From Rhodococcus sp. SGAir0479 (lineage in GTDB: Bacteria > Actinomycetota > Actinomycetes > Mycobacteriales > Mycobacteriaceae), in assembly GCF_005484805.1 (NCBI RefSeq), contig NZ_CP039432.1, forward strand, positions 2,356,001-2,420,000: a stretch of DNA of 64,000 bases, given 5' to 3'. How positions within the stretch are numbered: position 1 is the first letter of the stretch; every line of letters starts with the position of its first letter. The notes beneath the pieces are model-generated. The model worked only from the letters and a program-made list of their open reading frames with translations. It was not told where the DNA came from and did not search any database. A program made the position numbers and the translations under genes. Below are positions 35,398-43,284 of this stretch, in pieces.

Positions 35398-36073
35398 CTC
35401 GCCCTCGCCTCCTCTCACTTCTCGCAGTTGCAGTCGAGCGCCCCTTGCTGGCGCCGAAACAGATCACCGTCGTGTCGGACTTCTCCGGCCAGCCGCTGGC
35501 CTCCGCATCGCACGCCGCGGCGTGGGCGAGCACCGACGTCATCGCGGCGTCGATCTTGCGGTGCTGCTCGCCGCCAGGCTTGCCGAGGATGTACCGCTGA
35601 CCGTTCTGCGCGACCTTTATCGCATTCGCCATGTGCACACGCGTGATCGGGCACCCGTCATCCTTGATCCGCCCCTCCTTCAGATCCACGAGGAACCGCT
35701 CAAGTTCCTCGTGCATGAACTTGACCCGGTACGTCGGCCACTCGACGACGCGCTTCTCGCCGTACTTCTGCGCCCACTCCCCGATCTCAGTCCGCCAACC
35801 CGGCGGGTCGTAGTAACCGCGCGAGACATCCCACCGGTCGTGGATCTCGTCGAGCGCTACCGCGACCTCGTGGCGCGGGATCTGCCCGCCCCACTCCGCC
35901 GGATTCCAGATCGTCGGCCGCTTGACGGGCCCGTAGCGCGGGGTGAACAGCCGCCCAGATCGAGTGCGACACCGGATCACCGTGAAGTCGTCACTGTCCG
36001 AGCCGTCGAACCCGACACTGACCTGCGTACCGCGCTCGGGGTTCGGGAGCCATTTGATCTCACGCACGGGCAT
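35378..36073 (-). CDS. terminase large subunit, C-terminal nuclease part
   Basis: 231 residues from ATG 36073 (MPVREIKWLPNPERGTQVSV). It carries the RuvC-like nuclease: VGFDGSDSDDFTVIRC gives the first Asp, and KIDAAMTSVLAHAAACDA near the end gives the last acidic residue. The ATPase half lies in another frame upstream and overlaps by 14 bp. It may be translated separately (GGGAG lies 8 bases before the ATG), or be one protein broken by a one-base insertion, for example in the CCC at 36068-36070. Confidence 0.82.
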   Translation of the reverse strand: MPVREIKWLPNPERGTQVSVGFDGSDSDDFTVIRCRTRSGRLFTPRYGPVKRPTIWNPAEWGGQIPRHEVAVALDEIHDRWDVSRGYYDPPGWRTEIGEWAQKYGEKRVVEWPTYRVKFMHEELERFLVDLKEGRIKDDGCPITRVHMANAIKVAQNGQRYILGKPGGEQHRKIDAAMTSVLAHAAACDAEASGWPEKSDTTVICFGASKGRSTATARSERRRGRGGSVFG

Positions 36074-37097
36074 ACGCGCTCTCCCACAGTCCATCCGGAA
36101 GCCACGCGCCCATACCCGAGACCTTCATGTTTCCGTAGAACCGCTGCGCCTCGGCTGGATTCGTCTGCATCAGGTCCATCGCCTCGGCGTCGATCGCATC
36201 CAGTTCGATCCAGCTGCAGCCGTCGTAGACGTACCGCAGGATCTTGCGCCGATCCCGCTTGTTGTTCCATGACAGACCCGCCGGTGGCGTGCGCAAAAAC
36301 TTGAACACGTCTTTCACGGTGCCCTCGAAAGTCTGTTGGGCATCGGAGTTTTCGGCCGGATCCCACATGTTCGTCGTCGCGATCGACCGACCCTGCATAC
36401 CGGCTACACCACGCCGCTGCGTAGACGCGACCTTGATCATCTTGTTCTCTTTGGTGTACAGGCCGTTCTCATCCTGCAGCACGAACGTGATCGGGTTACC
36501 GAGCCGCGAGTTCGCGGACGCGGTGACGACGTCGATCCGGCACTCGTCACCTGGCAGCCGGATGAAACCCTCGCGGATCGCCATCAACTCGGAGAGCGGG
36601 CCGTTGCGGATCATCGTCTTCAGCGGGTCGTAGACGTTGTCGACCTGGTCTTCCGACGTTGCCGTCAGCTGGATAAGCGGCGACGGGTGCGGCATACCCT
36701 TCGGCTCGCCGGCCCGGTACTCGTGCTCGAATCCGCAGTCGCAGCCGTGGTCAGCGCACCGGTACACCTCACCGTCTTCGGCCCACCCCGCGAACAGGGA
36801 GGGCCCGACCGCTTCGATGCACACGATCGTCGCCGACCACGGGCCCTTGCCGCACTTTTGCGGACCGACGATCAGCGATCGGCGGTACACGAATGCGGTG
36901 CTCCTCAACGGATTCTCGGGAATCCACTTCGCCTTCGGTCGCACCCGATAGTGCTGCGCGGTGCAGTAGAACTGCCAGTCAGCCGACACGAACGGCTCCC
37001 CTTTGTGGTGGCCGGTCGGGATCGAGCAATGCGCCTGGACCCACGCGTCCTGCAGGTGCGCGAGGGTCGGAAAGTCGACGACGTAGTCAGCCGACAT
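36060..37097 (-). CDS. terminase large subunit, N-terminal ATPase part
   Basis: 345 residues from ATG 37097. Packaging ATPase motifs: a degenerate Walker A SLIVGPQKCGKGPWSA, Walker B-like ITFVLQDENG, and the coupling region GRSIATTNMWDP. A Cys/His patch (YRCADHGCDCGFEHEY) lies in an insert. The frame ends SAYARA and stops where, in normal actinophage TerL, the nuclease domain would continue; that domain is in the +1 frame immediately after. Together they make ~575 residues, the normal TerL length. Confidence 0.85.
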   Translation of the reverse strand: MSADYVVDFPTLAHLQDAWVQAHCSIPTGHHKGEPFVSADWQFYCTAQHYRVRPKAKWIPENPLRSTAFVYRRSLIVGPQKCGKGPWSATIVCIEAVGPSLFAGWAEDGEVYRCADHGCDCGFEHEYRAGEPKGMPHPSPLIQLTATSEDQVDNVYDPLKTMIRNGPLSELMAIREGFIRLPGDECRIDVVTASANSRLGNPITFVLQDENGLYTKENKMIKVASTQRRGVAGMQGRSIATTNMWDPAENSDAQQTFEGTVKDVFKFLRTPPAGLSWNNKRDRRKILRYVYDGCSWIELDAIDAEAMDLMQTNPAEAQRFYGNMKVSGMGAWLPDGLWESAYARA

Positions 37098-37575
37098 CCG
37101 GCACCGGCGACAACCGCCGCTGCGGACCCGATCGACGCGCGGACTTCCGCGGCGTCCGCGTCGGTTCCGGAGCTCCACTCGGCTCGACCACGCCCTCGAC
37201 CGGACCGATGATCCAGCCGTTCTCCTTCAGCCCGGCGGGCGTGAGTCCGATCTGATCTGCGAAGCGCGTCGCAGACGTGACCGTCGCGGCCGGCGCATCA
37301 GCGGCCTCAGCCTTGACCGACCACCGCACCCACTGACCGATCGTGTACCAACGCCACGGCTCCTGAATCCACTGCGTCGCCTGCGGAGTCCGCCACGCCC
37401 ACTCCCACACCTCCGCCTCACGGACAGTCTGGGCAGCGAGCGGAAAGTCCGGGATCTTCTCCTGGTAGCCGCCGGCGTCGAGCCGCTTCGCCTTCAGATC
37501 CCGCGCGTCAGAACGCGCTGACACCATCGACGGATGCGGACCTGACCTGTTCCGGGCACCACCATGACCAGCCAT
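37087..37575 (-). CDS. terminase small subunit
   Basis: 162 residues from ATG 37575, preceded by AAGGAG. A basic Gly-rich start (AGHGGARNRSGPHPS) is followed by LKAKRLDAGGYQEKIPDFPL and VWEWAWRTPQATQWIQEPWRW, the Trp-rich segment typical of HK97-type small terminases in actinophages, then a DNA-binding-like region and a basic end. It recognises the packaging site. Overlaps the large subunit gene by 11 bp. Confidence 0.82.
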   Translation of the reverse strand: MAGHGGARNRSGPHPSMVSARSDARDLKAKRLDAGGYQEKIPDFPLAAQTVREAEVWEWAWRTPQATQWIQEPWRWYTIGQWVRWSVKAEAADAPAATVTSATRFADQIGLTPAGLKENGWIIGPVEGVVEPSGAPEPTRTPRKSARRSGPQRRLSPVPDVG

Positions 37576-37834
37576 CACTCACTCCTTCAGCAGCATCGCG
37601 CCGCACACGACGTCGGCCGGCATCGCGCCTGGCCGACAGGGAAACGAGTCACGGATCGGACGCGTGACGAAAAGACCGCCCGGGCAGCCACACCACCGCC
37701 GCTCTCTCAGACGGCGGATCTACCCAACGGCCGGCGCACTTCGGCAGCCGACTGCGGGCGTTGTGTGCAGCTTCGCTCCCATCCAGCGCTGGGTTCGGAT
37801 GACGCTGGCGGGTGACGTCCACCCGGGCGGAAAA
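37576..37834. other. 259-bp gap before terS
   Basis: No gene is supported. The stretch is GC-rich with short repeats (GGCGGATC, GCCGGCGCAC). Since terminase genes lie next to the packaging site in this phage type, it is one of two places (with 38513-38697) where cos could lie; I could not identify the site. Confidence 0.4.
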
Positions 37835-38512
37835 CTATGAGGTGAGAGCAGCGACGATCGCGCCGAAGACGGCGTCCTTTCTCCGCTGTGTCTCGGGTAG
37901 CTCGTCGTACGGGACCAGACACGGATGAGTCTTTGCGACCTCGTCCTTGGTCTCGCCATACGTCCAGCCGTCCGCGCGCTTGTACTCGCACCAGGACTCG
38001 TGGAGTTGCTCCGACGTCGCCCCGTTGATCGCCTTCTCGACGCCATCGATCGCGGACTCGCGCTGCCACTCCGGAGCGTCGTCCCATCCGGGTGACACCG
38101 CAGGATCGCAGAGGATCATCTGGATCGCGCGGTTGGCTTCGTGGCAGACCCGCGCGATGTCGACGAAGTATGCGGGTCGCTTCACGTCGTCTCCCCGGCT
38201 GACGAATTCTTCCTCGGTGTCGGTGTCGCGATGGGGCAGATCGTGACCCCGCACCAACCTGCAGCAGAGGTTCTCGCCCTCGTCCCACTCGCCGCACTCG
38301 GGGTTAGTGCAGTCGTGGTCTGGCTGATGGGTCGGGCAGAAGTACTTGCCGCAGCCGGGCTCGTCAGCGTCTTTGTGACCCTCTGGGTTCTGACCGCACA
38401 GGTAGCCGAGTCCGCGATCAATCCGTGCGGCGCAGCCAGCGCGGTCGCACTCCGCCTCGACCCCGTATCCGGCCTCGCGGCCGTCCGGCAGCAGGTAGTA
38501 CGCGTATCCCAT
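37835..38512 (-). CDS. RyR-domain protein with Cys-rich N-terminus
   Basis: 225 residues from ATG 38512. The first ~110 residues are rich in Cys (ECDRAGCAARID, YLCGQNPEG, CGKYFCPTHQPDHDC, CCRL), probably binding zinc. The C-terminal ~100 residues match the RyR domain first seen in ryanodine receptors and also found in bacteria and phages: IARVCHEANRAIQMI, PEWQRESAIDGVEKAING and YDELPETQRRKDAVFGAIVAAL. In eukaryotic receptors related modules bind nucleotides or partners; the phage role is unknown. It sits between HNH and small terminase, the packaging-initiation region. Confidence 0.78.
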   Translation of the reverse strand: MGYAYYLLPDGREAGYGVEAECDRAGCAARIDRGLGYLCGQNPEGHKDADEPGCGKYFCPTHQPDHDCTNPECGEWDEGENLCCRLVRGHDLPHRDTDTEEEFVSRGDDVKRPAYFVDIARVCHEANRAIQMILCDPAVSPGWDDAPEWQRESAIDGVEKAINGATSEQLHESWCEYKRADGWTYGETKDEVAKTHPCLVPYDELPETQRRKDAVFGAIVAALTS

Positions 38513-38697
38513 GTCGAACCCTTCTGGTGAGTCGATCGATTGCGCCGTAGCCACGGCTCGGCATTGGCAGGTGGCACCCGCCGGAACGTGTTGAACCCTC
38601 CGCACCTCTCAGAGCCCTCCCCCGCGGCGAGGGGCGCGCGTCCCGTTCGGGGTACCCCCCTGGGGGTGCCGGTCGGGCGATCGAACACCCGTTCGAC
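38513..38697. other. 185-bp gap between HNH and RyR genes, possible cos region
   Basis: No gene found. It holds a GC palindrome around 38659-38680 (GGTACCCCCCTGGGGGTGCC) and CCCCGCGGCGAGGGG nearby. HNH endonucleases beside terminase genes act at cos in HK97-like phages, so the physical genome end may be here; no overhang can be proven from the sequence. Confidence 0.4.
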
Positions 38698-39054
38698 TTA
38701 GGATGCCCTCACTTCGAACCGGTCGGCCTGGCGCGAGTTGCAGCGCCGGCACGCGACACCGAGCGGGCCGCGCGGATCGCCGCCGCGCGCGATCGGGACG
38801 AGGTGGTTCGCGGTCAAGTCGCGGCTGGGATGCGGTGGCTCTCCGATGCCGGGGCACCAGTAGCCATGCGCGGCCACGTGATCATCGACCGCCTTCTTCC
38901 TGCGCTTCTGCTCTTTCCAGTCCCGGGTCACCTTGGTCGGTGTGGTTCTACGTTGGTGCGCTTCACGATCCGCAGCGTGCGCCCGGCAGAGCGGCGCGCG
39001 CTGGATCTCGGGACAGCCGTGCACTCGGCACACGCGCATGGTGTTGCGGGTCAT
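38698..39054 (-). CDS. HNH endonuclease
   Basis: 118 residues from ATG 39054, preceded by GGAG. The beta-beta-alpha metal motif is visible: HGYWCPGIGEPPH then LTANHLVPIARGGDP and VACRRCNSRQADR. An N-terminal CRVHGCPEIQRAPLCRAH suggests a zinc site. In HK97-like phages the HNH protein works with terminase in cos cleavage; position beside the packaging genes fits. Confidence 0.85.
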   Translation of the reverse strand: MTRNTMRVCRVHGCPEIQRAPLCRAHAADREAHQRRTTPTKVTRDWKEQKRRKKAVDDHVAAHGYWCPGIGEPPHPSRDLTANHLVPIARGGDPRGPLGVACRRCNSRQADRFEVRAS

Positions 39055-39281
39055 CACCGGATCCTCTCCGTTGCAACGGGTACGCAGCTGCACCTACCTC
39101 GAAGGGGCGGAGGGTACGCACGGTCGCATTAAGTCGGCCAGTCGTGCCGCGCACGGTCGGGCGGTGGTGTGGTTTGACGAGCGCCTGCGACGGGGAGGAC
39201 CCGGTGAATGATTACGCGGCCAGGACTTAGAGTCACTGGCCGCGCAAGCGCAGCTTACACCATCGAGTGCGCACACGCAGG
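39055..39281. other. 227-bp gap with hairpin
   Basis: No gene supported. Around 39211-39245 a 9-bp stem (CGCGGCCAG with CTGGCCGCG, 12-base loop) could end the early transcript before the packaging genes; it has no clear T tract. Confidence 0.4.
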
Positions 39282-39509
39282 TCAGCCGGTTTCAGCAACT
39301 TCGCGTGTCCGCGTCTGGTTCTGGTGTGCTTGCGCTTCGGTGTCCCGGAGGTCGTTGACGCTGTACCCGACGACTCCGTCAGCGTGAATGGTCTGCACGG
39401 TCCCGCGCTTGACCCATCGCCTGATGGTGTCCCGACTGCGGCCGGTCAGTCGCATCGCTTGCCGGAGCGTGACGTACTCGTCGGTGTCGACGTCGAGCAG
39501 ATCAGTCAA
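39282..39509 (-). CDS. small helix-turn-helix (MerR/excisionase-like) protein
   Basis: 75 residues, read from TTG 39509 with GAGGAG 8 bases before, overlapping the end of the DUF6221 gene. EYVTLRQAMRLTGRSRDTIRRWVKRGTVQTIHADGVVGYSVNDL is a winged HTH of the excisionase/MerR type (HTH plus R-W-hydrophobic-G pattern). It could be the recombination directionality factor or a transcriptional regulator. Identity as Xis is inference. Confidence 0.68.
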   Translation of the reverse strand: MTDLLDVDTDEYVTLRQAMRLTGRSRDTIRRWVKRGTVQTIHADGVVGYSVNDLRDTEAQAHQNQTRTREVAETG

Positions 39510-39911
39510 CGGCCCACTCCTCGCGATAGTCGGCGTGATCCGAGTACACGGCGGCGAGGAGATCCAGCACAACTTCGAGAGCCATCGCGTGACCCCATCC
39601 GAGTCGGGATACTTGGCGTCCTTGTACAGCTCGTAGTCGGCGAGGACCCGCCGCTTCGCTTCCACTTCACGCAGCACTCGGGCCGGGTCGTAGCGGGCGA
39701 TGTGATCAGCGATGGGGAGCAGCACGTCGTCATCGTCGTGACCGCAGATTGCCGTGTGGTCCGCCATGACGTATCCGTGGGTCTGCCTACCGGTTCCGTC
39801 ATCCTTCGAAGTCCATGTCGAGTCTCCGCCGAAGGTGGCCGAAATGGCAGCAGTCGCCGTCTGCTCATCCTCGTCGAGCCGTGCCTGCAGGAACTCCAGG
39901 ATCTCGTTCAT
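39502..39911 (-). CDS. DUF6221-like phage protein (frame changes near 39593)
   Basis: From ATG 39911, overlapping the upstream stop, the frame reads NEILEFLQARLDEDEQTATAA, ARYDPARVLREVEAKRRVLADY and YPDSDG. After the G run at 39593-39596 the sense continues in the -1 frame: AMALEVVLDLLAAVYSDHA, ending REEWAVD at 39502. One added G restores a ~136-residue protein with the DUF6221 layout. Function of that family, common in actinobacteria and their phages, is unknown. Confidence 0.7.
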
Positions 39912-40876
39912 TGCCATCCGTTCCCTTCGTTTTCCCCGAGGCTACGGCGCCGTGCTCGGGGTCGCGTTGTGACGCCACGGATCTCGCGTCCGTAATGCTC
40001 TGCGGTCTGCGCTGCCCAGGCCCACTCCGACTCGGGTACTCGTTCCCCGCAGCGTGGGTCGGAGCAGGCGACGAGCATGGGGTACGCGTACGCGAGTGGG
40101 CGGATGGTCTGCGACTCGACTTGGCCGCGATGGCTGACCGCGAACAGGCGGTACTCGTCGTCGTAGACCGGGGGCCCGGCCGGCGGGTGCACGAGGACCG
40201 ACTCTCTGCTGCAGCGTGCGCATCGGTATCCGCGGAGTCGACGGGCGCGGTCACCGGTAGGCCAGCGCGCGAGGTGCGTCCCGCGCTGGGCCCCGAGCTC
40301 CTGCGTCATCTCGCCGACCCAGTCCCGCTCGATGATCCAGTCGAACCGGTCGAGCAGGAACCGGGCAGCCATGTTCGCGGTCATCCATACGGCCGGCCCT
40401 GGCCGGATCCCGATGACCCTGCGTTCGCCTGTGCGGTCCACCCGCCGCGCTGCGGGCAAGTCCGGCTCTGCCTCTCCCCTGTACGCCGCGACCATCCTCG
40501 CCCACTCGCAGAGGTAGACGAGCTCCTCGTCGGCGGCGTCGACAGCCGCGACCGAGAGCGGGAGCGGTGCTTCGTTCTTCGTCGATCGGGTGTAGCCGTT
40601 GCTGCGATCCGGGGCCGAGTTCGTCGGCTCGATCTGCTCCCGGAGCCACGCGATCATCTGCGGGGTGTCCGCGATGAGTTCCGCCAGGCGTGCGGCGTGG
40701 CCGCGGCACAGCTGAGCGTGCGGGTGGGCGCCGGCGACCGGGCGGCCGCCGTGGATCGCGAGGTCGTGCACGGCGCGGACGCCGTCACCGATACCGGTCT
40801 TCCCGTCCGGGAGCCGGAACGGTTCGCCGACTGCCGGTACCCGGCGGTGCGGCAGAACGCAGAGTCGGTCGGCCAC
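39908..40876 (-). CDS. unknown phage protein with zinc-ribbon-like Cys pairs
   Basis: 322 residues from GTG 40876. No family recognised. Features: LCRGHAARLAELIADTPQMIAWL (helical), a middle helix-rich region (MTANMAARFLLDRFDWI), GYRCARCSRE and VACSDPRCGER forming two Cys pairs (~225-300), then a basic end TRPRARRRS. The Cys pairs suggest zinc and nucleic-acid contact. Part of the coupled early chain: ends in ATGA with the DUF6221 gene. Confidence 0.6.
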   Translation of the reverse strand: MADRLCVLPHRRVPAVGEPFRLPDGKTGIGDGVRAVHDLAIHGGRPVAGAHPHAQLCRGHAARLAELIADTPQMIAWLREQIEPTNSAPDRSNGYTRSTKNEAPLPLSVAAVDAADEELVYLCEWARMVAAYRGEAEPDLPAARRVDRTGERRVIGIRPGPAVWMTANMAARFLLDRFDWIIERDWVGEMTQELGAQRGTHLARWPTGDRARRLRGYRCARCSRESVLVHPPAGPPVYDDEYRLFAVSHRGQVESQTIRPLAYAYPMLVACSDPRCGERVPESEWAWAAQTAEHYGREIRGVTTRPRARRRSLGENEGNGWQ

Positions 40877-41152
40877 CTACTCCTCCATCCTCTTCCACTG
40901 CTTCGATTCGGGGTCGATCACCCAGCCGTGCAGGCGGTTGAGGATCGCCTGCGCGAGGGGCGCGTAGAACTGGTCGTGTGAGCGGAACGCCTGCGGCTGG
41001 TCGAGGTGGCCGAAGAGCAACCCGCGCAGCCCTTTCGCGAGGTCGCGGACCTGCGGCCCGGTGTCGGTCGGGTATGGCGGCAGTTCGGCGGGCGGCGCAT
41101 CCTGAGCCGCCGCGACAGCGGCCCGGATAGTACTCGGATCGACACCGCTCAC
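40877..41152 (-). CDS. small phage early protein, unknown
   Basis: 91 residues from GTG 41152, overlapping the upstream stop. Pro-rich middle (AQDAPPAELPPYPTDTGP), then a helical C-terminus (FYAPLAQAILNRLHGWVIDPES). It abuts the next gene with no spacing. No family recognised. Confidence 0.58.
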   Translation of the reverse strand: MSGVDPSTIRAAVAAAQDAPPAELPPYPTDTGPQVRDLAKGLRGLLFGHLDQPQAFRSHDQFYAPLAQAILNRLHGWVIDPESKQWKRMEE

Positions 41153-41511
41153 GGCTGGTCACCGCCCTCCGCCACACGAGCAGCAGCCAGAAGCACGAGC
41201 CCGAGTTCCCTCAGCTTCGCCGCGTCGTACTCGCCCCTGCCGATCGTGCTCGCGACGTAGGCCCGACCAGGCTCCACACCAGCGATTACCTCGGACATCG
41301 CGGGAAGCCAAACCTTCTGCCCGTCCTCGTCGATCGCTTCGGGCAGCTCGACGACCGCCTTGCCGGCCGCCTCAAGTGCAGCCACGACATGCGCGGCGTG
41401 CAGGTCCTCGATGCGGTGGTAGCCGTCTCGGTCTGCGTCCCACTGCCACCCGCAGTCGCAGCCCACGTAGACGAGTCGGTGTGCGGCGATGATCTGTTCC
41501 GCGGTGCTCAT
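41149..41511 (-). CDS. small phage early protein, unknown
   Basis: 120 residues. The N-terminal half (STAEQIIAAHRLVYVGCDCG, YHRIEDLHAAHVVAALEAAG) resembles the short 'C.CG......H..H....L' proteins repeated in actinophage early regions, possibly a zinc-binding unit. ATGA overlap upstream, GTGA overlap downstream. Function unknown. Confidence 0.6.
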   Translation of the reverse strand: MSTAEQIIAAHRLVYVGCDCGWQWDADRDGYHRIEDLHAAHVVAALEAAGKAVVELPEAIDEDGQKVWLPAMSEVIAGVEPGRAYVASTIGRGEYDAAKLRELGLVLLAAARVAEGGDQP

Positions 41512-41981
41512 GCCGGACCCTGCTCGGTGACGCCGACGTACCGGATGTAGAGCTGTCCGCCCCGGACGGCTCCCTCGAAGCCGGGGCCGAATCCGCCCCC
41601 GCCCTTGCGGATCTGGTTGACGACCGAACTCGGTTGCTTGAACTTGTCGCCATCGGTCGAGCGGTACTCGATCCACTGGTCGACGTTGTCCTTCGCGAAG
41701 TCGATCAGCTGCTGGCGGATGGGCGGGACCGTGGGGCGGCGGCCGCTCTTGGTGTCGGGCAGTTCACCGACGAGCTGGAAGGCAGGCGGGGTTGCGGTGG
41801 CCGGCGCCTTCGTCGCAGGCATCGCAGCCGGAGTCGGGTTGACCACGACGGCGCGGGGACGATTGCCGGGGACGGGCATCGGAGGAGAGATGGGGCCGCC
41901 ACGGACCTGAGCTCTTGCGGCTTCGCGTCGTTCTCGTCGTTCGTCTGCCGCGTCCATGTCGGCGAGAGATCCGTAGGTCAC
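41508..41981 (-). CDS. phage early protein, unknown
   Basis: 157 residues from GTG 41981. Basic N-terminus (DERRERREAARAQVRGG), Pro/Ala-rich linker, then an ordered C-terminus (PPIRQQLIDFAKDNVDQWIE, FKQPSSVVNQIRKG, GQLYIRYVGV) that may fold as a small DNA-binding or structural domain. The GTG overlaps the true stop of the HNH-type gene upstream, which helps define that gene's frame. Confidence 0.6.
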   Translation of the reverse strand: MTYGSLADMDAADERRERREAARAQVRGGPISPPMPVPGNRPRAVVVNPTPAAMPATKAPATATPPAFQLVGELPDTKSGRRPTVPPIRQQLIDFAKDNVDQWIEYRSTDGDKFKQPSSVVNQIRKGGGGFGPGFEGAVRGGQLYIRYVGVTEQGPA

Positions 41982-43170
41982 TGGTGGTCTCCGATCGTGG
42001 GTGGGGTTGTGCCGGTGGTGTTGCGGGATCTGCGCCGTCGTCGTCCTCGGGAGGATGCGCGAGGCAGGTTCTGTCGTGTGGTGGGTTGCGTTGAGAGATC
42101 CGGGCTCCCGTCCCGTCCCGACCCGTCCCGCCCCGTCCCGCCCCGTCCAGTCCGGACAGGATCCGTACCCTGCTCGCCTGTCTGGCCTTGTCCGGTCCTG
42201 TCAGGGTTCTGACAGGCCGGGGGTTCGCGCTGGTCATCGCCCGGGCTGATGGCGTGCTCCGGTTGGCTGCCGGGTCGCGGAGACGTCGCGTCCGCCGACG
42301 GGGTGTCGGTTCGCTGTGCAGGAGCATCAACGGGGTTGATGCGCTGAACTGCCGCGTTCTCCGGCTGGGTGCCGGGTCGCTGTCCTGCGGGGGCCGCGGG
42401 CACCGACGGCGTGTCGGTTCGCTGGCCGGGCGTCTCGGTGGCGGCGGGCGGGAGGCCCGGCGCGCGGTTGCCTGGGGTGATGACCCTTCGGGGCGGGGTG
42501 GGACCTCGTACCCGTTGCGCTGGCGCCATTCGTTGTTGGTGAGCCAGGTGATGGTGTGGGGGCTGTAGTAGGGGCTACTCGGTTCGGGGAGAAGTCCGGT
42601 GGACCCGGCTGGAACGGCTCCGTCCTTGCGGCTGCTGTTGCAGCTGCGGCAGCACACGACGTAGGTGTCGATCGTCGCGGGCTGCCCGGGCGCGAGGTGG
42701 TCGTACGTGCCCGACCGGCCGCCGGTTCGGGAGTTCCAGTCGACAACATCGCCGCACCAGCGGCATCCGTCTCCGTCGCGGATACGGACCGGGACGATCA
42801 GCGCGGGGTTGCTGTTGTCGAGCTTGCGCTGTTTCTCCCAGTCGATCTCTTCCTTCAGACGGAGATGGAGGAAGTCCGGGTCGTCGTCGACGAGCTTGTA
42901 GACGGTGCGTCCGTCGACAGCGACCTCTGTGAGGTAGCCGGCGTCCTTCGCGACGTCGAGCAGTAGGTCCACACGTGACGCGCCACCGATCAGAACCGCT
43001 GTACCACGGGTAATCAGATAGTCGGTCGTGTGCGCACCTGCCTGCGCGGCGCAGCGTGAGATGAAGCCGTGCACCTCGTTGAGGAGTCTGTCGTCGAAAG
43101 CCTCGTGCTCGATGACGTTGAGGACGATCGGATGGTTCGCGGACGTGTCGCCCCAACGCACCCACGGCAC
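41978..43170 (-). CDS. HNH-nuclease-like protein with long Pro/Gln-rich tail (frame changes near 42484)
   Basis: From GTG 43170 the first ~225 residues are ordered: a helical start (VLNVIEHEAFDDRLLNEVHG), a wing-like region, and an HNH core CRWCGDVVDWNSRTGG, TYDHLAPGQ, VVCCRSCNSSRKD. After VPPRPE the frame must shift -1 at the CCC run 42484-42486 (one extra C on the plus strand repairs it) to give VITPGNRAPGLPP and a low-complexity tail ending TPPTIGDHQ at 41978, where the next gene starts by overlap. Unrepaired, the frame runs on to 41764. Confidence 0.72.
42108..42162. repeat. short tandem CCCGTCCCG-type repeat
   Basis: About five degenerate 10-bp units of C-rich sequence within the tail of the HNH-like gene, coding GRGGTGRDGSGRDGS. 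Prone to slippage and to sequencing error. Confidence 0.65.
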
Positions 43171-43173
43171 GGG

Positions 43174-43284
43174 TCAATCACCTACCCGGATCGTGTTGGG
43201 AAGCAGCATCATCGGCAGTCCTATCGTCGAGGGCGTACAGCGAGGCGGGGCGCGCGGCGGATCGGGGCCGCAGCAGTCGGACAT
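43174..43284 (-). CDS. micro-gene in the early chain, unknown
   Basis: 36 residues, MSDCCGPDPPRAPPRCTPST and on; ATG 43284 overlaps the stop of the upstream gene (TGATG). Cys pair near the start. Its reality rests on the overlap pattern and on filling a gap in an otherwise gapless chain; no RBS is obvious. Confidence 0.45.
   Translation of the reverse strand: MSDCCGPDPPRAPPRCTPSTIGLPMMLLPNTIRVGD

Noticed and set aside
39282-39917. Natural fusion of DUF6221 with an HTH domain
   Set aside because: The join segment is meaningless, and the other frame gives the proper DUF6221 C-terminus and stop next to a TTG start with RBS; the fusion is produced by a missing base.
41764-43170. 468-residue HNH protein as a single unbroken frame
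   Set aside because: After residue ~228 this frame gives Arg/Pro/Ser noise and overruns the next gene; the alternative frame ends exactly at the overlap with GTG 41981.
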